In this document: one piece after another, positions 25,712-34,198 of the stretch
Layout of the letters: the number at the start of each line of letters is the position of its first letter
How positions within the stretch are numbered: the stretch's first letter is position 1
DNA from: Pseudomonadales bacterium
GTDB lineage: Bacteria; Pseudomonadota; Gammaproteobacteria; Pseudomonadales; Azotimanducaceae
DNA: 64,000 nucleotides
Direction: 5' to 3'
NCBI GenBank assembly: GCA_029251375.1
Contig: JAQXDL010000031.1
Location: forward strand, 1-64,000
Position numbers and translations under genes: made by a program
The notes under the pieces: generated by a model
The model's input: the letters and a program-made list of their open reading frames with translations, nothing else
Told to the model about the DNA's origin: nothing
Databases searched by the model: none

Positions 25712-28064
25712 CTTTAAGACCAGTCGCGCGGATCGGTAGATCGCGCATTCTCACACCTACCGCTTGGAAGATAGCGTTGCCGATCGCTGGACCGACGACC
25801 GTTGTCGCAGGTTCACCCAAACCAACCGATTGGTAATTGCTGTCGACAAACTCAATTTCCATTTCCGGTATATCGGCCATCCGTAAAGGCGTATAGGTAT
25901 CAAGATTAGTATCAACAACCTGACCGTTGTTAAATCGTGTGCCTTCATGCAGCGCCATACTTAAGCCCCACATTGCCGCACCTTCAGTCTGCGCCAAGGC
26001 GCCATCCGGATGAACAATCGCACCCGCATCAAGCACCAAGGTTAATTTTTGCACGGTGACCTTGCCGGATGATCGATCCACATGCACCTGAGCAACGCAG
26101 GCACACCAAGTAGGCATATCTCTCTCCTGACCAAAGGTTGTTGCTACGCCCATACCTGTTGAATCTGGTAGTTTCTTACCCCAATTAGAGAGTTTAGATG
26201 CACGTTTCAACACCGCCGCGAGTCGCCTCGCACCACCCACTGAATTAGGATAACTACCCGCATTTTTACCTCGACTCGATAGATGTTGGAGTCGAAACAT
26301 GATCGGATCAACGTTGACCCTGTTGGCGGCTTCATCAATAAAACTTTCGAGTGCCCAGTTAGTCCAACCTGGGCCAACTGACCTCAGCCACCCAGGCCTA
26401 AAAGTGCGGTTAGCAAGATCATTCGATACGGCTGTTACCTGATGAGCACCTAAACTGTACCAATGGTTGGCACCGTTAATCGAAAAAGGATCAAATTTCT
26501 CACCATTTTTACCTTCACCTAAAAAGAAATCCGCCATCACTTCGGAGGGCCATCCCGCTGCAGCCGCATGTGTAAACGCAACCACTTTTTTATTGTCGTT
26601 GAACCCCATCGCTAAGGATTGAACAGATGCTGATCGAGGCGAGTCAAAGCGTGAATCGTCTTCTCGACTGAAAACGACTTTGACGGGCTTACCCAATGCT
26701 TTGGCTGCAAGCAAAGCAGGCACACCATAGTCGCCGTTCAATCGACGACCAAAGCCACCACCCAACAGATAGGTGCGCATAATAATTTGTTCTTCTTTGA
26801 CACCCAGCGCTTTTGCATACACCGGCATTGACAATGACTGCCATTGGTTTCCCGCATGCAATTCCCACATACCGTTGCGCTCAAGACCAATCGCGTTAAC
26901 AGGCTCCAGCTGAAAATGAAGCACAGTACTGGTCGTATACTCGGCTCGAATAACGTCGTCGGCATCGAACATCAATTCGCTGACAGTTTTGCCATCAAAG
27001 ATGTCATCAACAACCGTTGAACCTTTGCCGGCTTCAATAAGATCTCGACCATGCTGCAATATGTCAGCTTCCGACACATTTACCGCGGGGCCATTACTCC
27101 AAGTCACCTTAATCAGTTTTTCAGCCTTTAGTGCAGCGTGAAAGGAATCTGCGATGACCAACGCCCAACCCGGCACAGTCCCTGACGGATCCTCCAACTG
27201 CAGCGTTTGCCTATAACCCGAAACTGCTTTAGCGCCACTATCATCAACATTCAAGACCCGAGAATCATAACGGGTTGGTGGCACTATCGGCTTTGCGTAA
27301 ACCATTCCATCATAGCTTGCATCAATGCCATAAACGGCAGTACCACGTGTCTTATCCGGAATATCCAGCGCCTGCGTATCGGCGCCAATTAAATTTCTCT
27401 GGCTAGGTTTTTTAATCTGAAGGTCAGCGAGATCATCTGCTGAGTAGCGGCGGGATAGATCACCTTTCTTAACAATTTCCTGATAGCTAACCGACTTATC
27501 ACCACTAATCACCCTACTGCGACGGGCGTGGCATTTAAGCGGCGACACACCTAACAGATCTGCGCCTTCTTCGATCAATGCTTTACGTCCCGCTGCGCCG
27601 GCACGGCTCAACAAGTCAAAGTTCTGCCAAACAGACCAACTGCCGCCTGTCACCCGATAGCCGTATCTGGCCTCGTTGTCGACGTAGTTGAGCCGCACAT
27701 CCTTCCAATCGGCTTCGAGTTCTTCCGCGACTATACGCGCCAGTGAAGTACCAATATGCTGGCCCATTTCCGCCTCGGCGATATTCACCGTAATTTCACC
27801 CAAAGGGTTAATCGAATACCAAACCGTCGGTTCGAAACTCCCCCTCTCAACGCCATAACTTTTCGTTGATGTCATCAGTGCCGCGGGCAAAAATGCCATG
27901 GTGAAACCAGCGGATGTGGCGCCAATCAAAAAGCCACGCCGACCTATTTTTGATTTCGGCGTCGTTGTGGTTTCAGTCTGGGTATTCGCACTGACCTGAT
28001 CGGTTGAAATATTTTGAACACGTTCGGTCTTGTCTTGCCATCCTTTAATACGCTGCTTACTCAT
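25650..28064 (-). CDS. Tat-exported molybdopterin-binding aldehyde/xanthine-type hydroxylase large subunit (IorB-like)
   Basis: About 804 residues from the ATG at 28064, chosen for AGGAGG just upstream; a longer start at 28088 is possible. A twin-arginine signal (GRRGFLIGATSAGF) lies near residues 40-54. Then come the paired molybdopterin domains of the xanthine oxidase family (GGGFGRRLNGDYG around the cofactor, ending in the VGLGEPATTVVGP loop with the active-site glutamate). Best match by memory is isoquinoline 1-oxidoreductase beta-type subunits, which hydroxylate N-heterocycles or aldehydes. It overlaps the 2Fe-2S subunit gene by 8 bases. A second copy of this family sits at the right edge of the window. 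Confidence 0.9.
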   Translation of the reverse strand: MSKQRIKGWQDKTERVQNISTDQVSANTQTETTTTPKSKIGRRGFLIGATSAGFTMAFLPAALMTSTKSYGVERGSFEPTVWYSINPLGEITVNIAEAEMGQHIGTSLARIVAEELEADWKDVRLNYVDNEARYGYRVTGGSWSVWQNFDLLSRAGAAGRKALIEEGADLLGVSPLKCHARRSRVISGDKSVSYQEIVKKGDLSRRYSADDLADLQIKKPSQRNLIGADTQALDIPDKTRGTAVYGIDASYDGMVYAKPIVPPTRYDSRVLNVDDSGAKAVSGYRQTLQLEDPSGTVPGWALVIADSFHAALKAEKLIKVTWSNGPAVNVSEADILQHGRDLIEAGKGSTVVDDIFDGKTVSELMFDADDVIRAEYTTSTVLHFQLEPVNAIGLERNGMWELHAGNQWQSLSMPVYAKALGVKEEQIIMRTYLLGGGFGRRLNGDYGVPALLAAKALGKPVKVVFSREDDSRFDSPRSASVQSLAMGFNDNKKVVAFTHAAAAGWPSEVMADFFLGEGKNGEKFDPFSINGANHWYSLGAHQVTAVSNDLANRTFRPGWLRSVGPGWTNWALESFIDEAANRVNVDPIMFRLQHLSSRGKNAGSYPNSVGGARRLAAVLKRASKLSNWGKKLPDSTGMGVATTFGQERDMPTWCACVAQVHVDRSSGKVTVQKLTLVLDAGAIVHPDGALAQTEGAAMWGLSMALHEGTRFNNGQVVDTNLDTYTPLRMADIPEMEIEFVDSNYQSVGLGEPATTVVGPAIGNAIFQAVGVRMRDLPIRATGLKDALASLEKKSQAGSDSNQVV

Positions 28065-28524
28065 CACCCGCCTCCTGCGCCGACGCAATTTTGATGGCTT
28101 TTTTTATTCTGCCGTACGCCATACACCGGCAAAGATTGCCATTCATTGACGTAACAATCGTCTCATCTGTTGGGCTTGGGTTGGCTTGAAGAAGACTCGC
28201 AGCCTGCATGATCTGCCCAGACTGACAATAACCACACTGAGGCGCTTGGGCTTCGACCCAAGCCTGTTGCAAAGCGTGATTACCCTGCGGGTCCAAACCT
28301 TCTATCGTTGTAACGGCACGGCCTGCGACGGACGCGACTGACGTGATACAAGAACGTATCGCGACACCATCAACGTGAACAGTACACGCGCCACACTGAC
28401 CGATGCCGCAACCAAACTTCGTGCCTTTGAGTTCTAGTTCATCGCGAATAACCCAAAGTAAAGGCGTGTCCTGCGGTAAGTCGAGCTCTCTCTGCTTACC
28501 ATTTACAGATAATTTTACCGACAT
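28057..28524 (-). CDS. 2Fe-2S subunit of molybdenum hydroxylase (IorA-like)
   Basis: About 155 residues. Plant-type ferredoxin motif CGIGQCGACTVHVDG with a later Cys (about residues 42-63), then the helical second cluster domain with CGYCQSGQIM and NLCRCMAYGRI. These eight cysteines hold the two 2Fe-2S clusters that pass electrons from the molybdenum centre. ATG at 28524 or 28527, with GGGAGA at 28532-28537; the frame runs on to 28569 but without a better ribosome site. First gene of a three-gene unit with the Mo subunit and the MFS transporter. It has no signal of its own, so it would be carried out with the Tat-exported large subunit. Confidence 0.9.
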   Translation of the reverse strand: MSVKLSVNGKQRELDLPQDTPLLWVIRDELELKGTKFGCGIGQCGACTVHVDGVAIRSCITSVASVAGRAVTTIEGLDPQGNHALQQAWVEAQAPQCGYCQSGQIMQAASLLQANPSPTDETIVTSMNGNLCRCMAYGRIKKAIKIASAQEAGDE

Positions 28525-28706
28525 CATAAATCTCCCTTTGCCTTCGTTTACATTACGATTAATGCCCATACTGAATCAAGTAGGAAAACAGCTTTAAGGT
28601 TATGACTACTCAAGTTTGCATCGGCACGGGCCAAGCCAGCGTTTTTAATGTCGCTGAGAGAGAGAAGACTGATAGAATACGCTTTTCGTTTTATTAGGAT
28701 CGATCA

Positions 28707-29429
28707 ATGGCTCAGAAGCCAACAACCAATGCAATACCATCGTCGAAAAAAACCACGAAAACAATTGCGAAAAAAATCTCAAATACAGGGTCAAAAACAG
28801 CGCCAAAAGCAAAGGTAAAAACCAAGCCAACGCACCGAACGGCTTTTGGTTTGAAGATTTTGAATTCTAACCATAAGGATATCAGGCGCCTCAAACGAGA
28901 GGGGCATATTGCGACTATTCATGGCAACAAGTTTTGGAACTCCAGTTTCCTGATCATGGATTATCTAAAGAAAAACCCACTCAAACGAAAAATAAGAGTG
29001 CTGGAAATCGGTTGCGGCTGGGGTTTGCTAGGCATCTACTGCGCAACAAATTTTGACGCTAAAGTGCACGGTATTGATGCTGATGAGAATGTTCTACCTT
29101 ATCTACAGCTACATGCTGACATTAACAAAGTGAACGTTACATCTGACGCGAAGACCTTTCAGCAACTCACCACCGAAAAACTCAAAGATTATGACCTGAT
29201 AGTTGGTGCTGATATTTGTTTTTGGGATGAAATGTCTAACGCTCTTTTTAACCTTATTGGCAGAGCAAAGAAAGCCGGTGTGAAACAAATCATTATATCT
29301 GACCCAGTGCGCTCGCCCTTTGAAGACCTTACTGCACGTTGTCAAAAGAAGTATGAAAATGTTGAAGTCCAGCAAAGGTGGCTGAAGCGACCAGTCAATG
29401 CTTCGGGCCAGTTGCTCATTGTAAAATAA
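28707..29429 (+). CDS. Class I SAM-dependent methyltransferase with Lys-rich N-terminus
   Basis: 240 residues. The first 50 are almost entirely Lys, Thr, Ala and Pro (TKTIAKKISNTGSKTAPKAK), resembling histone-like tails and probably disordered or nucleic-acid binding. The catalytic part starts at about 95 with VLEIGCGWGLLGIYCA (motif I) and GIDADENVLPYL (motif II), then DLIVGADICFWDEM as motif IV. The fold resembles the protein-lysine methyltransferases of the METTL21 group, where D-x-x-[FY] stands in for the NPPY motif. Substrate unknown. Divergent from the 2Fe-2S subunit gene. Confidence 0.8.
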   Translation: MAQKPTTNAIPSSKKTTKTIAKKISNTGSKTAPKAKVKTKPTHRTAFGLKILNSNHKDIRRLKREGHIATIHGNKFWNSSFLIMDYLKKNPLKRKIRVLEIGCGWGLLGIYCATNFDAKVHGIDADENVLPYLQLHADINKVNVTSDAKTFQQLTTEKLKDYDLIVGADICFWDEMSNALFNLIGRAKKAGVKQIIISDPVRSPFEDLTARCQKKYENVEVQQRWLKRPVNASGQLLIVK

Positions 29430-29489
29430 CGCAATACGGCCGACGTTATCGCGCGACTTAATTCCGACAATTAAAACGAGGACGCCACA

Positions 29490-29816
29490 ATGATTATCAC
29501 CACCACACCCGGTATTGAAGGAAAAAGTATAAAACAATACAAAGGTGTGATTACCGGAGAGGCGATTCTGGGCGCAAATATCTTCAGAGATATGTTTGCT
29601 GCGGTAAGGGATATCGTTGGCGGTCGTTCAGCAGCCTATGAAAGAGAACTCGGCAAAGCCCGCGAGATAGCATTGGAAGATTTGGAAGATTGGGCAGAAG
29701 AGCTTGGTGCAAATGCCGTGGTCGGCGTCGCCATTGATTACGAAAGTTTCGGTCAAAGCAACGGCATGATGATGGTCAGTGTCACCGGTACAGCGGTTGT
29801 TGTAGGAGACAGTTGA
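29490..29816 (+). CDS. YbjQ/UPF0145-family protein
   Basis: 108 residues with the family pattern: [25 protein letters not shown] at the start, the [29 protein letters not shown] helix, then [14 protein letters not shown] and a closing beta strand [10 protein letters not shown]. Length equals that of E. coli YbjQ. The family forms pentamers; a role with heavy metals has been suggested but is not established. The ATG at 29490 is preceded by GAGGACGCCACA. Separate from the methyltransferase gene by 60 bases, perhaps co-transcribed. The downstream region has an AACGCGG/CCGCGTT hairpin (29826-29832 with 29857-29863) before TTTAATC that may end transcription. Confidence 0.88.
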   Translation: MIITTTPGIEGKSIKQYKGVITGEAILGANIFRDMFAAVRDIVGGRSAAYERELGKAREIALEDLEDWAEELGANAVVGVAIDYESFGQSNGMMMVSVTGTAVVVGDS

Positions 29817-29875
29817 AAGCAGTTGAACGCGGATTAAGGCAGTTGAGCACAATTGACCGCGTTTTAATCGCCCTG

Positions 29876-30109
29876 TCACTTCGCGTCTAGAGTAGCCGCC
29901 TTGTTTATCTGACGACGGTATAGATAGAACGGAAATGCACAGAACAAGCCAATCGTCAGCTTAATCAACATAATAATCCGTACTTGCGGTGTTTTGTTCG
30001 GCGGCATGTAGGCCCAAAACACACTCGAGATTATTAACTAATCTGCTATAAATCCTGCTGCCGCACCGAATATTGCAGCGATGACATAGAAGTTGTTAGG
30101 TGACGAGAT
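29876..30109 (-). pseudogene. Remnant of a small membrane protein gene
   Basis: On the minus strand one frame reads NNFYVIAAIFGAAAGFIAD, a TAG stop at 30040-30038, then LIISSVFWAYMPPNKTPQV and a second hydrophobic segment to the TGA at 29878-29876. The two halves make sense as one short two-helix membrane protein, but there is no start codon in this frame (an ATG at about 30117 is in another frame) and an internal stop. It looks like a gene with one frameshift and one nonsense change. Family not identified. A sequencing error at either site cannot be excluded. Confidence 0.5.
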
Positions 30110-30166
30110 CTAAACATGAATAAACAAGCGCGAGCAATTACCTTCAAGATAATTCAGTAAACGTCG

Positions 30167-32020
30167 TTACACCTCAGATAATATGACCACACCTGAATCT
30201 GGCTGAGCGTTATAGAGTCTTGCCACTTCGGATGCCCGACGCTGTAAAACCTCGCCCTGATTCACATAGCCTTTATCAGTAATTTCATAGGCGCCAGGGT
30301 CGGCTGGCGCAGCCATTATCAAAAAACGTGCGATTCGCTTGGAAGAACTCGGGTTGTTCGCATTATGTTCCGCAATACCACGAGACACCGCTTGCAAAAC
30401 CTTAGTATCTTGATAAATCACAGCAGGATCGCTTGAACCCGCTAATGCGGAACATGTTTCGATGTTCGGCCACAGCATTGCAGACACATAGGTTTCGTTC
30501 AGGCCGCAAATCACGGCATCACGAACGTAAGGTGAAGCAGCCGTTACCACCTCTGCCCGCAGCGTGCCGGCGGAAACCCACGTGCCGGTTTGTAACTTAA
30601 ATTCTTCAGCAACTCGGCCAGCAAACACTAAGCCCTTGGCAGCATCATCTGGATCGAAAAAGCTCACCGCATCACCCATTTTAAAAAAACCTTCCTCATC
30701 AAAGGCATTACGGGTTTTTTCAGGTTCGTTCAGATAGCCCGGTGTCGTGCCCGGTGACAAAACCCGAATTTCGTATTTTTGACCAAAGGGCACCAGTTTC
30801 ACCGTCACACTTGGCGTCGGTAAACCTATCACGCTGGTATCCTCACAGGTCCAATAACGTGAAAGACCACAGCTAACCTCCGTTGACAGAAGTGAAGTCC
30901 CCGATGGATAGCGCATGCCGGTATATTTAACTGCCAAATCGTCCAACCGCTTCGCTAGAGAAGCAGGCATGGCAGCAGAACCTGAAGCTGTCACACGCAG
31001 ATACTGGTAAAACAACGCAGCAAATACATCGTCTTTCTCCAACGCATCAACCAGCATCGCCCATCCAAGAGGCGCACCAACATATTGTGTCGGTTGAACG
31101 GTCTTGAGGTTTTCGATTGTTTTATCAAATTGTCCTGGCACGGGTTTACCGGTATCAAGATAAATCGAACCGGCTGCGTCGATGATCGTCGCAATCCGCA
31201 TAACACCCGCGCCAACATGGCTCCATGGCATCCAATCCAAAACCCGCGTATCAAGTTCAAGGTTTTTGTCACCTTGCAAACCATTAGTTGAGGCAAGTAA
31301 GTAACAGGACATGCCGTGGGTGTGTATAACGCCTTTTGGCATGCCTGTTGAACCTGAAGTAAACATGTAGCGTGTAATCGTATCGTGGTTAATTTTTTGA
31401 ATTGAGCGATCAACAGCATCAGTCGCTGCGGTGGCTAAAAGATCAGCAAAGCTAACGGCAGCGGCGGCGTCTGCAGCTACGGCGATAAGCTTAATCTGCG
31501 CGGCATCAAACTGAATACTTTGCAGCGCATCGTTGTGCACAGACAAATTTTCAGCAAAGACGAAGGCAGGCTTTACAACATCTAGTACCGCCTGCAACTT
31601 TGGATAAGCGCCCTTCACTGTCGAATAAGACACGCTCACAGGGGTATAGGGTACTCTCGCAAACAGTGCACCCCAGGCCATCAAAAAATGATTAATTGAA
31701 CTGTTTGACAATATCGCCAAGGGTTTTTCAATCGATGCACCCTGGTTAATCAACCATTGCGCCACTGAACGACATTGTCGGACCGCATCACTGTAGGTCA
31801 GTTGAAGCCACTGCCCTTCAGAATTTTGCTCGGCGATTAACACTCGGTCTGGAAATTGTTCAGCACGCTCAATAAAAAGCTGCGCCATGTCCAGTGGTAA
31901 TGCACCAATCGAGTAGGGACAGCTCAGTAAAATTTCACCATTGTCACGGCGCTGCACATCGACAGCGGCAGGCTCGCTCGCCGCTGGACGATACGGCGCA
32001 TTCACGCTTGGCGCCACCAA
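30167..32020 (-). CDS. Feruloyl-CoA-synthase-like ligase
   Basis: 617 residues of the ANL adenylating family. Phosphate loop MFTSGSTGMPKGVIHTHG (about 210-228), YPSGTSLLSTEVSCG in place of the usual YGxTE region, and the long C-terminal form with GRVAEEFKLQTGTWVSAGTLR, which is characteristic of feruloyl-CoA synthases rather than fatty acyl-CoA ligases. These activate hydroxycinnamic acids such as ferulate to CoA thioesters for side-chain cleavage. The true substrate here is unproven. Its ATG at 32020 lies 19 bases inside the upstream MBL-fold gene, so translation is coupled. A hydratase gene is divergent from the pair. Confidence 0.82.
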   Translation of the reverse strand: MVAPSVNAPYRPAASEPAAVDVQRRDNGEILLSCPYSIGALPLDMAQLFIERAEQFPDRVLIAEQNSEGQWLQLTYSDAVRQCRSVAQWLINQGASIEKPLAILSNSSINHFLMAWGALFARVPYTPVSVSYSTVKGAYPKLQAVLDVVKPAFVFAENLSVHNDALQSIQFDAAQIKLIAVAADAAAAVSFADLLATAATDAVDRSIQKINHDTITRYMFTSGSTGMPKGVIHTHGMSCYLLASTNGLQGDKNLELDTRVLDWMPWSHVGAGVMRIATIIDAAGSIYLDTGKPVPGQFDKTIENLKTVQPTQYVGAPLGWAMLVDALEKDDVFAALFYQYLRVTASGSAAMPASLAKRLDDLAVKYTGMRYPSGTSLLSTEVSCGLSRYWTCEDTSVIGLPTPSVTVKLVPFGQKYEIRVLSPGTTPGYLNEPEKTRNAFDEEGFFKMGDAVSFFDPDDAAKGLVFAGRVAEEFKLQTGTWVSAGTLRAEVVTAASPYVRDAVICGLNETYVSAMLWPNIETCSALAGSSDPAVIYQDTKVLQAVSRGIAEHNANNPSSSKRIARFLIMAAPADPGAYEITDKGYVNQGEVLQRRASEVARLYNAQPDSGVVILSEV

Positions 32021-33057
32021 GCTACGCCATGCTCGTCTTCTTCAACGGTGACGATACGACGGTCCAGCGCACAATGCAGATGAGCTATCGCCTCACCTGT
32101 CGCCGGAAAGAAACTCATATCCGTGATTTCACTTTTGAATAGTGCCGGAAAGACGTCGACTGCACGCTTGGGCTCAGCACAAAGTTCATACATTTTCTCT
32201 AGCGCAACCTCATGCCAGTCAATCAAAGCCGTCAAGCGTTCATGGACTCCAACGTACAGACTTTCATGTGCTGGCAGTACCAGCAGGTCCGGCGGCAATT
32301 GCTCGCGCAGGCGGCCACAAGAGTTAATAAAGTCACGCAACGGATTAGCATTCGGTTCGGAAGGCTGCACACTCACATTCGGTGTGATCTTCGGCAGAAT
32401 TTGATCTCCCGCAATAATAATCTTTAGACCAGGACAATAAAGACAGACATGTTCCGGTGCATGACCGTGACCAATAACGGCGCGCCATTCACGACCGCCA
32501 ATATCAATATATTGACCTTCTTTTATCCGTTCATAACCCGCTGGCAGCTGCGCAATATTAGCGCCAAACTGACCAAAACGTTCGCGGTATCGATTCAGAC
32601 GATCTTCTGTAAAGCCGGCACGACGGTAGAAACGAATCGCATCCTCAGGTACATCAGATGGGCCATCGGCAGCCATCACTTTGCACATATAAAAGTCAGC
32701 GCGACTCATCCAGAGTTCACAATCCCATTTTTGGCAGATCCAACCCGCGTTACCGGTATGGTCACTGTGTAAATGTGTCGCGATAACCCGTTTGATCGGC
32801 AGCCCTTGCAGATGGTTGTCGAATATTTTTTGCCACAGGCCTTGCACGTCATCATTACATAGGCCGGTATCAACGATGGTCCAACCGTCATAGTCTTTCA
32901 ATAACCAAACATTAATATGGTTCAGACGACCCCACATTGGCATACGAATCCAAAACACACCTTCGGAGACTTCGGTCATCTCACCTGGTTCAGGTGCTTG
33001 ATCTTGAAATTTGTAGTTGAGCGGGTCATAGCCCCGCTTTGACATGTTATCTACCAC
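32002..33057 (-). CDS. MBL-fold metallo-hydrolase
   Basis: 351 residues. The metallo-beta-lactamase motif THLHSDHTGNAGW (about residues 95-107) gives the two-metal site, with a later HGHAPEHVCLY histidine and AGDQILPKITP aspartate completing it. The N-terminal FWIRMPMWGRLNHINVWLL pattern is common in a subgroup found with CoA-ligase genes. A helical C-terminal domain follows (DWHEVALEKMYELC). It may act on a thioester or lactone in the same pathway as the ligase it overlaps. First gene of the two-gene unit; the start at 33057 is plausible, with a second in-frame ATG 4 codons later. Confidence 0.85.
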   Translation of the reverse strand: MVDNMSKRGYDPLNYKFQDQAPEPGEMTEVSEGVFWIRMPMWGRLNHINVWLLKDYDGWTIVDTGLCNDDVQGLWQKIFDNHLQGLPIKRVIATHLHSDHTGNAGWICQKWDCELWMSRADFYMCKVMAADGPSDVPEDAIRFYRRAGFTEDRLNRYRERFGQFGANIAQLPAGYERIKEGQYIDIGGREWRAVIGHGHAPEHVCLYCPGLKIIIAGDQILPKITPNVSVQPSEPNANPLRDFINSCGRLREQLPPDLLVLPAHESLYVGVHERLTALIDWHEVALEKMYELCAEPKRAVDVFPALFKSEITDMSFFPATGEAIAHLHCALDRRIVTVEEDEHGVAWWRQA

Positions 33058-33077
33058 GATGTGTCCCTGAATATTTT

Positions 33078-33148
33078 GCTTAGGTTAGAAGATACCTCAT
33101 CGGGCCTTTTGTCGCCATATTGGAATCGATTAGGTCGGCAACCTAAGC
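33078..33148. promoter_or_regulatory. Inverted repeats in divergent promoter region
   Basis: TTAGGTCGGCAACCTAA at 33130-33146 is an inverted repeat with 6-base arms and a 5-base spacer. The nonamer GCTTAGGTT at 33078-33086 recurs in inverted form as AACCTAAGC at 33140-33148. Both are between the MBL/ligase unit and the divergent hydratase gene, where one regulator could control both directions. Assignment as operator sites is inference. Confidence 0.45.
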
Positions 33149-33274
33149 CATGTTTTTCGCGCCCCATAGCCTATTTCTCTAAATGTACTGAGCAATAATC
33201 CTTGAAATTCAGTGCATATATTGGTGTTATCAGGACAAGTAAAAACAATAAATCTCGCCACGAGGAAACATCGA

Positions 33275-34114
33275 ATGAGTGACTATCAGGAAATACTTTA
33301 CAGTGTCGATGGCCCCTGCGCTGTCATTACCTTAAACCGCCCAGACGCTTTGAACGCCCTCACGAACAACATGATGACTGAACTCAAGCACGCCTTAGCT
33401 GCTGCGGAACAAGATGAACAGGTTGTCGGCATCATTTTAACCGGCGCCGGCCGTGGCTTTTGTGCAGGTATGGATATGAATGCTTTAGATGCGCAGGCAA
33501 CCGGCGGCGATCTAAGCGCCGGTGTAGAAACAAGAAAGCTTGATGCGGACCCTGGTGACAAAAGTATGGGGGAAGATTTTCAAGTTGCCTTCACCTACAT
33601 CATGTCCATTCGCAAACCCATCATCGTTGCCCTCAACGGCGCTTGCGCAGGCTTAGGCATGTCTATCGCGCTACTTTGCGATATGCGTTTTTCCTCAGAG
33701 AATGGCAAGTTTGTCACAGCCTTTGCGCAACGCGGTCTCATTGCTGAACACGGCCAGAGCTGGATACTACCAAGACTTATTGGCTCCGCTCGCGCGTTGG
33801 ATCTGCTCTGGAGTTCACGTAAAGTCGGTGCAGACGAAGCAATGCAAATGGGGTTGGTTAACCGCATCATTCCCCAGGATGAACTACTTCACGAAACCAA
33901 AGCTTATATTCAGAACCTTGCCGACAATTGTTCACCCACCTCCTTAATGATGATGAAACAACAGGTTTATCGTCATATGAACGCGCCACTGGGCGAAGCG
34001 ATGAAAGAGTCAAACAAGTGGATGGCTGACAGTCTAAAACGGGAAGATTTCAAGGAAGGCGTTGCGTCCTATCTTGAGAAAAGAGCGCCCGATTTCAATA
34101 AAATCAAAATGTAA
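33275..34114 (+). CDS. Enoyl-CoA hydratase/isomerase family protein
   Basis: About 279 residues from the ATG at 33275, preceded by GAGGAA; a GTG at 33212 gives an unlikely extension. Crotonase-fold signatures: AVITLNRPDALNALT, the oxyanion-hole segment GAGRGFCAGMDMNAL (about 64-78), and NGACAGLGMSIALLCDMRF with FAQRGLIAEHGQSWILPRLIG. The acidic residue usual for hydration is in the EHG segment, so hydratase or isomerase activity is plausible. In the ferulate pathway the partner of a feruloyl-CoA synthase is a crotonase-type hydratase/aldolase, so this divergent gene may serve that ligase; this is inference. Downstream, CTGGTTTC at 34128-34135 can pair with 34142-34149. Confidence 0.88.
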   Translation: MSDYQEILYSVDGPCAVITLNRPDALNALTNNMMTELKHALAAAEQDEQVVGIILTGAGRGFCAGMDMNALDAQATGGDLSAGVETRKLDADPGDKSMGEDFQVAFTYIMSIRKPIIVALNGACAGLGMSIALLCDMRFSSENGKFVTAFAQRGLIAEHGQSWILPRLIGSARALDLLWSSRKVGADEAMQMGLVNRIIPQDELLHETKAYIQNLADNCSPTSLMMMKQQVYRHMNAPLGEAMKESNKWMADSLKREDFKEGVASYLEKRAPDFNKIKM

Positions 34115-34198
34115 AAAAGGTGTTTCGCTGGTTTCAAATTGGAAACCGGCCAAACTAACCGACGCAAATGCACTAAGACCGATAAACTTAAATGCTCT

